Source of the DNA: Candidatus Fermentibacterota bacterium | GTDB lineage: Bacteria > JAFGKV01 | DNA length: 64,000 nt | Reading direction: 5' to 3' | NCBI GenBank assembly: GCA_016928395.1 | Contig: JAFGKV010000134.1 | Span: forward strand, 3,583-67,582 | Made by a program: the position numbers and the translations under genes | The notes under the pieces: generated by a model | What the model saw: the letters and a program-made list of their open reading frames with translations, nothing else | The model's database searches: none | Told to the model about the DNA's origin: nothing | Part shown: in pieces, positions 53,454 through 61,999 of the stretch | Layout of the letters: each line of letters opens with the position of its first letter | Position numbering within the stretch: position 1 is the stretch's first letter

Positions 53454-53984
53454 TTACCCACGACCGTGTTGATCGAGGAGGCCCAAGAGACTCTCCAGTT
53501 CATCGCCCGTCAACTCCGCAAAACGGGACATTGGGGCACTGTGACGCTCGATGAAATGCCCAACGATCTTCAACTCATCCAACGATCCCGCCAGACCCTG
53601 GACAAGCGCGTCATACTCCTCACTACTCAGGTCCTCCTGCCCCACGACCCGCCGGTCCTCAGGCCGATAGCCCGTGTCTCTTGAACGCGGCATGACAACC
53701 AATACGGCGGCGGCGGCCAAAGGAAGCAACGCCCAGCGGAGACGAGAGCGCCGACGAAATCTCATCATGGATGCGATCCGTGCATCGACGACCATCGCAT
53801 TGTGTTCCAGGAGTTCCTTCGACAACGGGGGTTCCTGAACTGACCGAAGCGCCGTCAGGAGGGAGACAGTGCGCTCCACCTCGTGAGAGCAGAGGCGACA
53901 TAGTCCCATGTGGCGCGCTTCGGCAGGGGTAACCGGTTCACCCTCCGCAATGGCCACCACGCGGTCAGGGGAGATGTGCTTCAT
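53454..53984 (-). CDS. Zinc-binding anti-sigma factor, single membrane helix
   Basis: 176 residues from an ATG at 53984 (GGAGG six bases upstream, inside the sigma gene). The N-terminal ZAS-type motif HMGLCRLC (His25, Cys29, Cys32) matches anti-sigma zinc fingers. A membrane helix follows (WALLPLAAAAVLVVM, near 85-100), then a periplasmic acidic helical domain (SSEEYDALVQGLAGSLDELKIVGHFIERH). It should hold the co-encoded sigma factor at the membrane. It overlaps the sigma gene by 20 bases and lies 10 bases before the exported third gene. Confidence 0.88.
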   Translation of the reverse strand: MKHISPDRVVAIAEGEPVTPAEARHMGLCRLCSHEVERTVSLLTALRSVQEPPLSKELLEHNAMVVDARIASMMRFRRRSRLRWALLPLAAAAVLVVMPRSRDTGYRPEDRRVVGQEDLSSEEYDALVQGLAGSLDELKIVGHFIERHSAPMSRFAELTGDELESLLGLLDQHGRG

Positions 53985-54519
53985 CATCCTCCTCCATGAG
54001 CGGAACGAGGTCGGCAAGCGCTTTTCTCAAATTGGCTACCGCTCCGTGAAAGGCCGCTTTGGATGTGCCGACCGCACACCCAAGCAGCGAGGCAATCTCC
54101 TCATGGGTCTTCCCGTCACGCACCCGCAGCAACACCGTGAGACGTTGCCGGGGAGGAAGGCCGGCAATGGCCCTATCAAGACGTTCCATGACGGTTCGTT
54201 CGCGACTCTCCGAAGAGAGAGGTGCCGGTGCCGCCACCCGGGCCACGTCAACATCGGCTTGGGGCCGTTGGGCTCTGAGATGGTTGAGGGCCAGATTGAT
54301 CGCGATTCTGCAGACCCATGTGCCGAAGGACGACGTTCCCTGGAAGGAGTCAAGGCGCTCATACGCCCGTACAAAGGCATCCTGTGTCAAGTCCATAGCA
54401 TCATCCTCGTGTCGAACGAGGCGAAACACGGTTCGCAGCACCATGGGCTGGCATTCCCTGACCAGGACGCCGAAGGCTGCACGATCGCCGCATTTCGCCT
54501 TGGCAACCAGGCCATCCAC
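53965..54519 (-). CDS. ECF-type RNA polymerase sigma factor (RpoE-like)
   Basis: 184 residues. Region 2 reads VFRLVRHEDDAMDLTQDAFVRAYERLDSFQGTSSFGTWVCRIAINLALNHLR. Region 4 has GLPPRQRLTVLLRVRDGKTHEEIASLLGCAVGTSKAAFHGAVANLRKAL. An intervening acidic linker and the small size are typical of group 4 sigma factors. It is the first gene of a three-gene minus-strand operon with its anti-sigma factor. An autoregulated promoter is expected in 54520-54700 but was not identified by eye. Confidence 0.94.
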   Translation of the reverse strand: MDGLVAKAKCGDRAAFGVLVRECQPMVLRTVFRLVRHEDDAMDLTQDAFVRAYERLDSFQGTSSFGTWVCRIAINLALNHLRAQRPQADVDVARVAAPAPLSSESRERTVMERLDRAIAGLPPRQRLTVLLRVRDGKTHEEIASLLGCAVGTSKAAFHGAVANLRKALADLVPLMEEDDEAHLP

Positions 54520-54841
54520 CCTTCATACCTCCCTAAGATTGGACACGCCACACACCGTTTGGTTGAGCAGGACGCGACGGGGCATGGGAGGAAAGTGTAA
54601 TGCCCATCGACACGGGCAGAAGTGTACTATGAAAGCTCTCCACCATCGAGGGAGCGCACCCGGCATCGGGAAACCCGTGTAGAATGGGTCCTTGACGACG
54701 AGGGGATGCGACGTAACATGACACACTCTGCATGCGTGCCGAACACGCTCCAGCATTCGGCATTGTTCATCAATCGGCCGGGACGTCCCCGCCATACAGC
54801 ACCTCATGGTGCGGACCCGTGCCATGGCGGTAGGTGTGCCC
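54520..54841. other. Divergent intergenic region
   Basis: About 320 bases between the sigma factor operon (minus) and the DUF4912 gene (plus). It should hold both promoters. The plus-strand gene's frame is open from 54806. No operator, RNA gene or hairpin was identified with confidence. Confidence 0.4.
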
Positions 54842-55657
54842 ATGGGTGCAAAGCAGATTCCGTGGACGGTACTGAGCACAGGCGATCTCCGCGCCATCGC
54901 GGCGACGGCGAGTATTGCCGGTCGCTCTAGAATGAGGCGTTCCGAACTTCTCCATGCGATCCACGCCAGCGTGCGCAGGAATCCAGGCCTGCGGGAACAC
55001 GCGCACCGCAAGATCAGCGAGCGCCGTGCTACGGGCAAGGGTGACGCCCCCTCCTCTAATTCCAGGGCTCCCTCATCGGGATCATCCCTGGCGACTCCGG
55101 GCGAATTCCTGGGAGTACCCTCGCCGGAACCTGCTCCCCCTTGCTATCACGACCGCGGCCTGCCAATCCCCAAGACCTACGGCGATGATCGGCTACGGGT
55201 CATGATCCGCGACCCGTGTAGTGCCTACACATACTGGGAGCTTGCCGGTGATCGCATGGACCGCCTGCGTCTGGCGTACGGCGATGACCTCCTCATCTCG
55301 GCACCGTGGTGTCTTCGCGTTCACTCCGTGCTGTCCCGCTCCGTTGTGGACATTGAGGTTGAGGTACAGGCATACCGTGCCTATGTGCGGCTTCAGCCCG
55401 GCGAGGTCTACCGTATTGCTCTGGGGTTCTTTGATGCGGAGCAAAGGTTCGTGGATGTGGTATGGGCAGGGCTCGTTCGTACACCCATTGCGGGCCCTTC
55501 TCCAGTAACAGATGATCGGTGGCACCTGGAACCCGGCCATGTTGTGGACCTCACAAAGCCCTTGGATCATGCACGGATGGATGCAATCAGTCCTTCATCC
55601 ATATGGGACAAACGGTTTGGCTCCCGGGGCCCTGACGATGCCGGGGAGATGGAATGA
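54842..55657 (+). CDS. DUF4912 protein with SAP/Rho-N-like N-terminus
   Basis: 271 residues from an ATG at 54842 (starts at 54806 or 54824 are also possible; none has a strong ribosome-binding site). The N-terminal helices TVLSTGDLRAIAATASIAGRSRMRRSELLHAI resemble a SAP or Rho N-terminal nucleic-acid-binding helix pair. After a Ser/Pro-rich linker comes DUF4912: LPKTYGDDRLRVMIRDPCSAYTYWELAG and RLQPGEVYRIALGFFD. DUF4912 proteins are usually encoded next to a GH57 branching enzyme, as here (4-base overlap), suggesting a role in glycogen or alpha-glucan metabolism. Its biochemical role is unknown. Confidence 0.88.
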   Translation: MGAKQIPWTVLSTGDLRAIAATASIAGRSRMRRSELLHAIHASVRRNPGLREHAHRKISERRATGKGDAPSSNSRAPSSGSSLATPGEFLGVPSPEPAPPCYHDRGLPIPKTYGDDRLRVMIRDPCSAYTYWELAGDRMDRLRLAYGDDLLISAPWCLRVHSVLSRSVVDIEVEVQAYRAYVRLQPGEVYRIALGFFDAEQRFVDVVWAGLVRTPIAGPSPVTDDRWHLEPGHVVDLTKPLDHARMDAISPSSIWDKRFGSRGPDDAGEME

Positions 55658-57234
55658 CATCGCCACGAGGCTATCTGCTGCTCGTACTCCATGCGCATCT
55701 TCCCTTTGTGCGCCACCCCGAGCACGAGGAGTTTCTAGAGGAGAACTGGCTGTTCGAGGCCTTGGACGAAACCTACTATCCTCTTCTGGACATGCTCGAC
55801 CGTTTGGCGAATGACCGGATACCCTTCGTAGTCACCATGTCCATGACACCGCCTCTGTGCGAGATGCTAATCGATCCGCTCTTGCGCCAGAGGTATCGCC
55901 GCCGTCTGGACCGGATGGACGGGTTGCTGGCCCTGGAATCGGCAAGGACCGAGGGCTCCGATCTGGAGCCCGTGGTTGCCATGTATGCGGCGCGGTACGC
56001 CGCCATACGGACCATCGCCGACCGCTGGGAGTCACCGGTGGCGGGATTCCGTCATTTCCAGGACCAGGGGCTTCTGGAGATTGTCACGTGCCCGGGGACC
56101 CACCCTGTCCTGCCGTTCTGCGCCACCGATGCCGGACGGCGCGCACACGTACGGGTGGCGGTCCAGAACTACCTGAAACACTTCGGCCGTCGGCCCACCG
56201 GGGTATGGCTGCCCGAGTGCGCCTATGCACCAGGTACCGAGGATATCCTGGCCGAAGTTGGCCTGGACTACTTCTTCCTAGATACCCATGGGGTGCTCTA
56301 TGCCGCCCCGCGTCCCCGGCGGGGTGTGTATGCGCCGGTCTACTGCCCCAACGGGATCGCCGCATTCGCCCGGGACGCGGAAACAAGTCATCAGGTGTGG
56401 TCAGCGGAATCCGGCTACCCGGGCGATCCTGACTACAGGGAGTTCTACCGCGATGTGGGGTTCGATGCCGAGTACGACTATGTTCGACCGTTCCTGATGA
56501 GGGATGGCGTACGGAGAAACATCGGCTTGAAGTATCACCGGGTAACGGGCCGGGTCCCTCTGCATCGAAAGTCAGCATACGATCCGCAGGCTGCCCGGGT
56601 CAAGGCGGCGTTGCATGCACGCGATTTCGTGAGCAAACGCCAGGCTCAGGCCCGACGTCTGGAGGAAGCCGTCGGACGACCGCCTCTGATCGTGGCCCCA
56701 TACGATGCGGAGCTGTTTGGTCACTGGTGGTTCGAAGGGCCACTCTTCATTGAGGCTCTGATGCGCGCCCTGGCCCGGGAACCCGGCGAAGTGAGGACGA
56801 TCACCGCGCCAGACTACTTGGCACAGTTTCCAAAGAATCAGGAAGTGACGCCGCTGCGGTCTTCCTGGGGTGCGGGCGGGTACTTCGACGTGTGGCTCAA
56901 TGATCGCAATGACTGGATCTACCGGCATCTCCACAAGGCAGAAGAACGAATGATCGAACTAGCCCACCTCTTACCCGCGGCGTCTGGTCTGCCGTTGCGG
57001 GCCTTGAACCAAGCGGCCCGGGAGTTGATGCTGGCCCAATCCTCCGACTGGGCCTTCATTATGAATGCAGGAACCATGGTGGAATATGCAGAGAAGCGGA
57101 CCCGCGACCACCTGCACAACTTCAACGGCATCTATCTCCAGCTCAAAGAAGATAGGTTGGAGCCGGCCTGGATCCGGGAGCTGGAAGCCCGGAACTCCAT
57201 CTTCCAGGAGATGGACTACCGGGTCTTCTCGTAG
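55654..57234 (+). CDS. GH57 1,4-alpha-glucan branching enzyme (DUF1957 C-terminal domain)
   Basis: 526 residues, matching GH57 branching enzymes of about 520-530. The N-terminal strand YLLLVLHAHLPFVRHPE carries the HxH signature. Catalytic Glu188 lies in TGVWLPECAYAPG and Asp351 in IVAPYDAELFGHWWFEG. The C-terminal helical DUF1957 domain contains SSWGAGGYFDVWLNDRNDWIYRHLHKAE and SSDWAFIMNAGTMVEYAEKR. It forms alpha-1,6 branches in glycogen. It is coupled to the DUF4912 gene by a 4-base overlap; tyrS follows 35 bases later. Confidence 0.94.
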   Translation: MTSPRGYLLLVLHAHLPFVRHPEHEEFLEENWLFEALDETYYPLLDMLDRLANDRIPFVVTMSMTPPLCEMLIDPLLRQRYRRRLDRMDGLLALESARTEGSDLEPVVAMYAARYAAIRTIADRWESPVAGFRHFQDQGLLEIVTCPGTHPVLPFCATDAGRRAHVRVAVQNYLKHFGRRPTGVWLPECAYAPGTEDILAEVGLDYFFLDTHGVLYAAPRPRRGVYAPVYCPNGIAAFARDAETSHQVWSAESGYPGDPDYREFYRDVGFDAEYDYVRPFLMRDGVRRNIGLKYHRVTGRVPLHRKSAYDPQAARVKAALHARDFVSKRQAQARRLEEAVGRPPLIVAPYDAELFGHWWFEGPLFIEALMRALAREPGEVRTITAPDYLAQFPKNQEVTPLRSSWGAGGYFDVWLNDRNDWIYRHLHKAEERMIELAHLLPAASGLPLRALNQAARELMLAQSSDWAFIMNAGTMVEYAEKRTRDHLHNFNGIYLQLKEDRLEPAWIRELEARNSIFQEMDYRVFS

Positions 57235-57269
57235 ACCCCCGGGCGGCCACACTATCCACGAGGTGCGAC

Positions 57270-58466
57270 ATGAATCCCATTGATGAGCTTCTGACCCGCG
57301 GAGTCACGCAGGCGATTGATAGGTCTCATATAGAGCGGCGATTGCGGGAAGGGGCGCGCCTTCGGATCAAACTGGGAATCGACCCGACCGGGCCTCTGCT
57401 TCATCTCGGCAGGGCGGTACCGTTGCTCAAGCTTCGTGCGTTCCAGGATCTTGGCCATCTGCCGGTGATCGTCATCGGCGACTTCACCGGCCGCATCGGT
57501 GACGCATCAGACAAGGATGCCGAGCGCCGCATGTTAGGCCGGGACGAGGTTGAGGCCAACATGGCGGGATATCTGGGCCAGATCGGCCGCATTCTGGACA
57601 TGGAGCGCGTGGAAATCGCCTACAACTCCGACTGGCTGGGCCCCATGACCTTCGAGGAGGTCGCCCACCTGGCGAACCTCTTCTCCGTGGCCGAGATGCT
57701 GGACAGGGAGAACTTCTTCAAGCGATACAAGGAGGGCAAGCGGATCTCGCTGCGGGAGTTCCTGTACCCGCTCATGCAGGGGTATGACAGCGTGGCCGTT
57801 CGCGCCGACGTGGAGCTGGGCGGCAATGACCAGCTCTTCAACCTGCTTGCGGGCCGTTCAATCCAGCGAGCCCACGCGCAGGAACCCCAGGACATCATGA
57901 CCTTCGGCATGCTGGAGGGAAGCGACGGGCGCAAGATGTCCACGACCTATGGCAACATAATCGCCATCGCCGATCCCCCCGACGAGCAGTTCGGCAAGGT
58001 CATGCGTCTGAAGGATGAGCTCATTCTCGCCTACTTCGAGTTAACGACCCGGGCTCCCCGACAGCGTATCGAGGACCTCCGGCAGTCACTGCGGGGAGGG
58101 CTCAATCCCATGGAGGCGAAACTCCTGCTGGCAGAAGAGATCGTCGGCCTCTACCACTGCCCGGAGGATGCCCGGGCTGCTCGTGAGCGATTCCTGCAGG
58201 TGTTCCGCCAGCGGGAACTGCCCGACGAAATACCGGAGGTAATCCTGCCCGAAGGCCCGATCACCCTCCAGGCCCTGCTGGCCGAGGCGGGGCTTGCCCC
58301 GTCACGCTCCGAGGCGGGCCGGCTCATCCGGGGCGGAGGCGTCCGGCTCAACGGCCAAGTCGTGACCGACGTGTCCCTGGGGATCACCGTCGGCCCCACG
58401 CCCCTCCTTTTGCAGGTGGGCCGCCGCCGCGTTGCCCGCATCGTCTCCCGCCCCGCGCGGCGCTAG
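57270..58466 (+). CDS. tyrS: Tyrosyl-tRNA synthetase
   Basis: 398 residues, class I. The Rossmann core begins RIKLGIDPTGPLLHLGRAVPLLKLRAFQDLGH. The HIGH-type motif is H45-L-G-R48, with Arg in place of the second His. LYPLMQGYDSVAVRADVELGGNDQLFNLLAGR is the tyrosine-binding signature, and the KMSKS loop is KMSTT from Lys222. A C-terminal S4 RNA-binding domain is present (SRSEAGRLIRGGGVRLNGQVV). It is the TyrZ-type form. A terminator-like hairpin with a T-tract lies about 70 bases downstream. Confidence 0.95.
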   Translation: MNPIDELLTRGVTQAIDRSHIERRLREGARLRIKLGIDPTGPLLHLGRAVPLLKLRAFQDLGHLPVIVIGDFTGRIGDASDKDAERRMLGRDEVEANMAGYLGQIGRILDMERVEIAYNSDWLGPMTFEEVAHLANLFSVAEMLDRENFFKRYKEGKRISLREFLYPLMQGYDSVAVRADVELGGNDQLFNLLAGRSIQRAHAQEPQDIMTFGMLEGSDGRKMSTTYGNIIAIADPPDEQFGKVMRLKDELILAYFELTTRAPRQRIEDLRQSLRGGLNPMEAKLLLAEEIVGLYHCPEDARAARERFLQVFRQRELPDEIPEVILPEGPITLQALLAEAGLAPSRSEAGRLIRGGGVRLNGQVVTDVSLGITVGPTPLLLQVGRRRVARIVSRPARR

Positions 58467-58533
58467 ACCCGTCTCCCGCGTCGGGCTGCGGAGCATCCCC
58501 CTTCCGAAGGTCGCCTTTACCCGTGACCTTTAG

Positions 58534-58580
58534 ATACGCCGTCGTTGCCGCTCTATCAGCCCGTACGGCGTATTCTTTTT
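58534..58580 (+). terminator. Rho-independent terminator after tyrS
   Basis: Inverted repeat ATACGCCGT (58534-58542) and ACGGCGTAT (58565-58573), nine perfect pairs with a 22-base loop, is followed directly by TCTTTTT. It lies 68 bases after the tyrS stop. The rest of 58467-58665 shows no gene. Confidence 0.65.
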
Positions 58581-58665
58581 CGCCGGAATGCACTCATCCC
58601 ATGCCCGGCCCTGTGCAAGCCCGAAGGGCAAAGCCTCGGTGTGGCGGCCTCGGGGGCACTGGTCG

Positions 58666-58833
58666 TCAGTGACCATCATGCGGTTGCCACAGTTCAATGC
58701 GATTGCCTTCGGGATCCATAACCCACCCGAACTTGCCGTATTCTGACTCTTCAACCTTCGTATCGACGTCACAGCCCTCGGTGCGTAGTGCTTCGAGCAC
58801 TGCGCGCCGGTCTTTAGCTCCGTAGACTGGCAT
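58666..58833 (-). pseudogene. VOC/glyoxalase family C-terminal fragment
   Basis: A 55-codon frame encodes KDRRAVLEALRTEGCDVDTKVEE followed by YGKFGWVMDPEGNRIELWQP. That is the last strands of a vicinal-oxygen-chelate domain, including the metal-ligand Glu of IELWQP. In-frame residues upstream (ALRSQQVSL) end at a stop near 58863, so the N-terminal part of the domain is gone. It lies just downstream of a decayed GxxExxY gene in the same orientation. It is almost certainly a remnant. Confidence 0.75.
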
Positions 58834-58860
58834 GAGGCTGACCTGCTGGGAGCGAAGTGC

Positions 58861-59090
58861 TCAGACACGCGTGTCATCAACGATCAGGTCCGCCCGGAAC
58901 CCCTTGTCGAACCTGACTCCCTCCTACGGAATCGTCACGGACACCTGCCGGTTGACCTTCAGGCCCGCGATCGCCCAGTTCGCGGGCACGCGATCAAGTA
59001 CACCATCTCCCGGAATCCCGGTCCAAGTTCCCGGTGCACGGCAGCAATCGCCGCTTCGATCACCTGCGGCCCCGCGAATGGCTCTCCCGC
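58861..59090 (-). pseudogene. Frameshifted GxxExxY-family gene remnant
   Basis: Three minus-strand frames together spell a GxxExxY protein (TIGR04256-type, PD-(D/E)XK-like). Frame 1 gives VIEAAIAAVHRELGPGFREMVY, frame 2 gives RELGDRG, and frame 3 gives GLKVNRQVSVTIP, a TAG, then EGVRFDKGFRADLIVDDTRV and a stop. Family members read as HRELGPGLLE...RGLKVxRQVxxxVxYxGxxLDxGFRADLxVDDxVIVE, so two frameshifts and a nonsense codon (at an expected Tyr) disrupt it and the final IVE part is missing. The family occurs in mobile and accessory regions; its function is uncertain. Confidence 0.75.
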
Positions 59091-59100
59091 GGGGCCGCAG
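59064..59100 (-). terminator. Strong hairpin after the TonB-receptor gene
   Basis: Perfect 13-bp inverted repeat: arms 59064-59076 and 59088-59100 (CTGCGGCCCCGCG and its complement) with an 11-base loop. It begins 10 bases after the receptor stop codon at 59110. There is no T-tract, so it is either a structural mRNA end or a non-canonical terminator. It overlaps the start of the GxxExxY remnant. Confidence 0.6.
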
Positions 59101-59109
59101 CGCCTGAGG

Positions 59110-61419
59110 CTAGAAGGAGGTCTCTAGCCCAATGAACATCGTTCTGGGCTGCCAAGGCCCGTAGACGTAGGCGGGATCCCGATCGCGACCGACATCAAGG
59201 TCATCCTGGAAGGCGTCGAAGATGTTCTTCACCCCGGCATTTACCTTGGCATCGAGTCCGTTGTTGAGGGGCAGGCGGAGAGTGGCGCCAATATCGGCGT
59301 GGACATAGCGGTCGCTCTCCGCGAGCAGGAGCAGTGGGTCCTGCCCCTCTTCGGCGCCAACCTCATGGGGTACAAGGGCCTTGCCCAGGTACTGGGCATT
59401 AGCATACACCGTGAGCCGTCTGGTCGCGTCGTACGAAAGCGAGGCGTTTGCCGTGAGATCGGGCGTTCGGAAGAACTTGGTGGTATCGAAGTCCTCATTT
59501 GGCTTATCTAGCTTGCTCTTCGCGTATGTCAGACCACCCCGCAGTTCCACCCCCGTGATGGGTCGAACGCCCAGGTCTAGTTCGAAGCCTCGAACTCTCG
59601 CACCGTCGGAGTTCACCCGTTCCCAGAGTTCGGTGGTGCCCTCCTTCCGGACGAACTCTTCGCTGAAGGTGTCGGACAGCCGGGTGGCGAATCCTGTCAC
59701 GGAGACCATCAAGGGGACGTCGCTGAAGTACCCGGTGTGCTCGATGCCGGCGCTGAACGAGTAGCTTCGCTCCTCCTTGAGATCGGGGGCGTTCCGGATG
59801 ATTCGCTGATCGCCTTCTACTCCGCAGAGATGAAGGTCCTCATCGTAGGTCTGCGGAGGCTTGAACCCCGAGGTGATGGAGGATCGGAAGGTGATGTCCT
59901 CCGCTAGGGCCAGCTTCGCCGTGAGGCGGGGGCTCGCGATCCACTCAGCCAACTCAGAATGCTTGTCAAAACGAACGCCGGCAATGAACTCAAGCTCGCC
60001 GTTACCCCCGAAGTGGAAATTGTCCTGAATGAAGACGCCGGTGTTTCGGTACAGGTCATCGATGTGGTATGCAGTCTCCGCGGCGGTCTCATCGAGCAGC
60101 TTGTCGTGCGAATGCTGAAGTCCGCCTGTGAGCAGGTGTCCGCCCACGCGATAGTTCGCCTGCAATCCGCCTATGTGAAGCGGGTTGTCCGTCCTGCCGT
60201 AGAAGGTCAATGCCTGGAGCTGGTCTTCGGGTGTGTCGCCACCCAGTCCGCCATAATAGGACTCCCGGTTCGTGACGGCGAAGGAGTAGTATGTGCGGTA
60301 GTCGAAGAGCGGACTCGGCCGGTGAGCCCACTGGACTGTGCCGCCGGTTCGCCAATGCTCAATCCACTCAGCGATGTCCGCCTCATGCACTGGAGAGTCG
60401 AACTTGTTCCCGCCTCGCCGCTCCTCGTGGATACGGTGAAACGAGGTAAGCAGCTCCCCGTTGTTGAAGGGTTGATAGTACCACTTGAAGCCGACGGTCT
60501 CATTCTTCAGCTCCCCAAATTCGCTGAAGCCGTCCTCATTGCGGTCGTAGGGATCTCGATTCCGGAACGACCCGTAGACATACGCACCCGAGGTTCCCTT
60601 CTTGGATACCGTCTCCGCGACCGCCCCCACGTGGTGATCCAGCTTTCCTCTTGAGGAGTTCAGTTGCGATTTGATGCGAACTTGGTTGATCAGTGGCCGT
60701 CTGGTGATCAGGTTGACGACACCGGCCACCGCACCTCCGCCGTAGAGTGACGATCCGCCGCCCTTCACAATCTCGATCTGATCGACCATTTCTTCAGGGA
60801 AATGCTCCAGCCCGTACACGCTGGCCAGGCTCCCGACTACTGGCAGCCCATCTATGAGGATCTGGGAGTACTTGCCGTCCATACCCAAGATCCTCACTTG
60901 GCTGAAGTTGCAGTTCTGGCAGTTGTTCTCGACCCGGATGCCGGTGTGAAACGACAGCGCTTCCGCGAAGTTCGAGGCGTGCTTCTGTTCGATGGTCAGT
61001 CGCGGTATGATCTCCGTCCTGACCGGATTGTCCTGCATCACGTGGGGAGTCGCCGTTCCCGTCACGACCACCGCACCCATCTGTAGAACAGTAGGCTTAA
61101 GTTCGAAGTCGTGGGTGATCGTCTGCCCCGCTTCGACCCGAATCGAGGCCCGTAGCGGCGAGTATCCCACCATCGAGGCGGTGAGGTGCCAGGTGCCGAC
61201 CGGCGCATTATGAATTGCATACCGTCCGTGTTCATCTGCGGCTGCCCCGACACTGGTGCGCTCCAGCAATACATTCACGCCAGGCAGGGGCACTCCGCTT
61301 TCACCGTCGGTGACCATGCCCGTGATGAGAGCCGGTCCGGGATCGGCAGCCAGGGGGGCTGAAATGTGGAACACACAGAGGAACGAGAACAGAAACCCTA
61401 AGTGGGGTTGAATCTTCAT
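59110..61419 (-). CDS. TonB-dependent outer-membrane receptor, probable metal uptake
   Basis: 769 residues from an ATG at 61419 with GGAGAGG upstream; the extension to 61539 has no signal peptide. Order of parts: signal peptide (about 1-25), a carboxypeptidase-regulatory-like domain (ITGMVTDGESGVPLPGVNVLLERTS), the plug (about 125-235) and a 22-strand barrel ending GPWQPRTMFIGLETSF. The plug contains ENNCQNCNFSQVRILGMDG (Cys167 and Cys170), a Cys pair known in a subset of FCB receptors, then YSQILIDGLPVVGSL. A His-rich membrane protein is encoded just upstream, which suggests a metal ligand such as zinc or copper (inference). The receptor would need TonB/ExbBD, possibly those at 35358-37557. 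Confidence 0.92.
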   Translation of the reverse strand: MKIQPHLGFLFSFLCVFHISAPLAADPGPALITGMVTDGESGVPLPGVNVLLERTSVGAAADEHGRYAIHNAPVGTWHLTASMVGYSPLRASIRVEAGQTITHDFELKPTVLQMGAVVVTGTATPHVMQDNPVRTEIIPRLTIEQKHASNFAEALSFHTGIRVENNCQNCNFSQVRILGMDGKYSQILIDGLPVVGSLASVYGLEHFPEEMVDQIEIVKGGGSSLYGGGAVAGVVNLITRRPLINQVRIKSQLNSSRGKLDHHVGAVAETVSKKGTSGAYVYGSFRNRDPYDRNEDGFSEFGELKNETVGFKWYYQPFNNGELLTSFHRIHEERRGGNKFDSPVHEADIAEWIEHWRTGGTVQWAHRPSPLFDYRTYYSFAVTNRESYYGGLGGDTPEDQLQALTFYGRTDNPLHIGGLQANYRVGGHLLTGGLQHSHDKLLDETAAETAYHIDDLYRNTGVFIQDNFHFGGNGELEFIAGVRFDKHSELAEWIASPRLTAKLALAEDITFRSSITSGFKPPQTYDEDLHLCGVEGDQRIIRNAPDLKEERSYSFSAGIEHTGYFSDVPLMVSVTGFATRLSDTFSEEFVRKEGTTELWERVNSDGARVRGFELDLGVRPITGVELRGGLTYAKSKLDKPNEDFDTTKFFRTPDLTANASLSYDATRRLTVYANAQYLGKALVPHEVGAEEGQDPLLLLAESDRYVHADIGATLRLPLNNGLDAKVNAGVKNIFDAFQDDLDVGRDRDPAYVYGPWQPRTMFIGLETSF

Positions 61420-61624
61420 GTGACCTCTCCGTTGCACGTTGTCGTACGTGCGCGTAATGACCAACACTTGAACGAAGCGATTCGAAGTGAATCTCCCTCG
61501 TGGCAACAGACACGGCTCGACGTGGCGGCGTTCGGGCATAGCCCTCCCGCCGACGCCACGATTGTCGTGAGGGAATGGTCCGACGGGGGCGTGGCTCGCG
61601 GGTGCAAGCGCACGCGTGTCGGAA

Positions 61625-61999
61625 TCAGCGGGATGTCAGGAGGGGTGGTGCGCGGACGAAGATGGGGGAGAGTTCGTGGCGTACGAGCACCCTCGCGGGT
61701 GCCGCGGGGAGCAGGAGGCGAGATGCCTGGTTGAGCGGATACAACACCCATGCGGCAACTAGAGCGAACAAGAAGAACTTCGCGATGAACCCCGAGAGGG
61801 TCAAGTACTGATGATCGGTATGGCTATGGGTGGGGGCGCCCTCGTCGGACGAGTCGAAGGGATGGGTATGGACGACCATTCTGCCAAAGGGATCGACATG
61901 GTAGTGGAAGTTGAAAAACGCACTGTTGCAAAGCCAAAAGAATCCAATGGCAAGGATCATCGGCCAGAGCGTGTATCGACCAGCCATCATGCGTGGCAT
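61625..61999 (-). CDS. Small His-rich membrane protein, probable metal handling
   Basis: 124 residues with two membrane helices (about 11-29 and 69-88). Between them is a loop with seven histidines (32, 34, 44, 46, 58, 60, 63) in FHYHVDPF, VVHTHPFDSSDE and THSHTDHQY. The loop should face the periplasm and bind transition metals. It is transcribed in the same direction as the TonB receptor 205 bases downstream. In Bacteroidetes-like genomes similar His-rich proteins sit beside receptors for zinc; the link here is by analogy. The C-terminal 30 residues are basic and less typical. Confidence 0.7.
   Translation of the reverse strand: MPRMMAGRYTLWPMILAIGFFWLCNSAFFNFHYHVDPFGRMVVHTHPFDSSDEGAPTHSHTDHQYLTLSGFIAKFFLFALVAAWVLYPLNQASRLLLPAAPARVLVRHELSPIFVRAPPLLTSR

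Noticed and set aside
58534-58573. tRNA gene after tyrS
   Set aside because: The stem-loop has one long stem and a T-tract; no cloverleaf or TTCRA arm could be folded.
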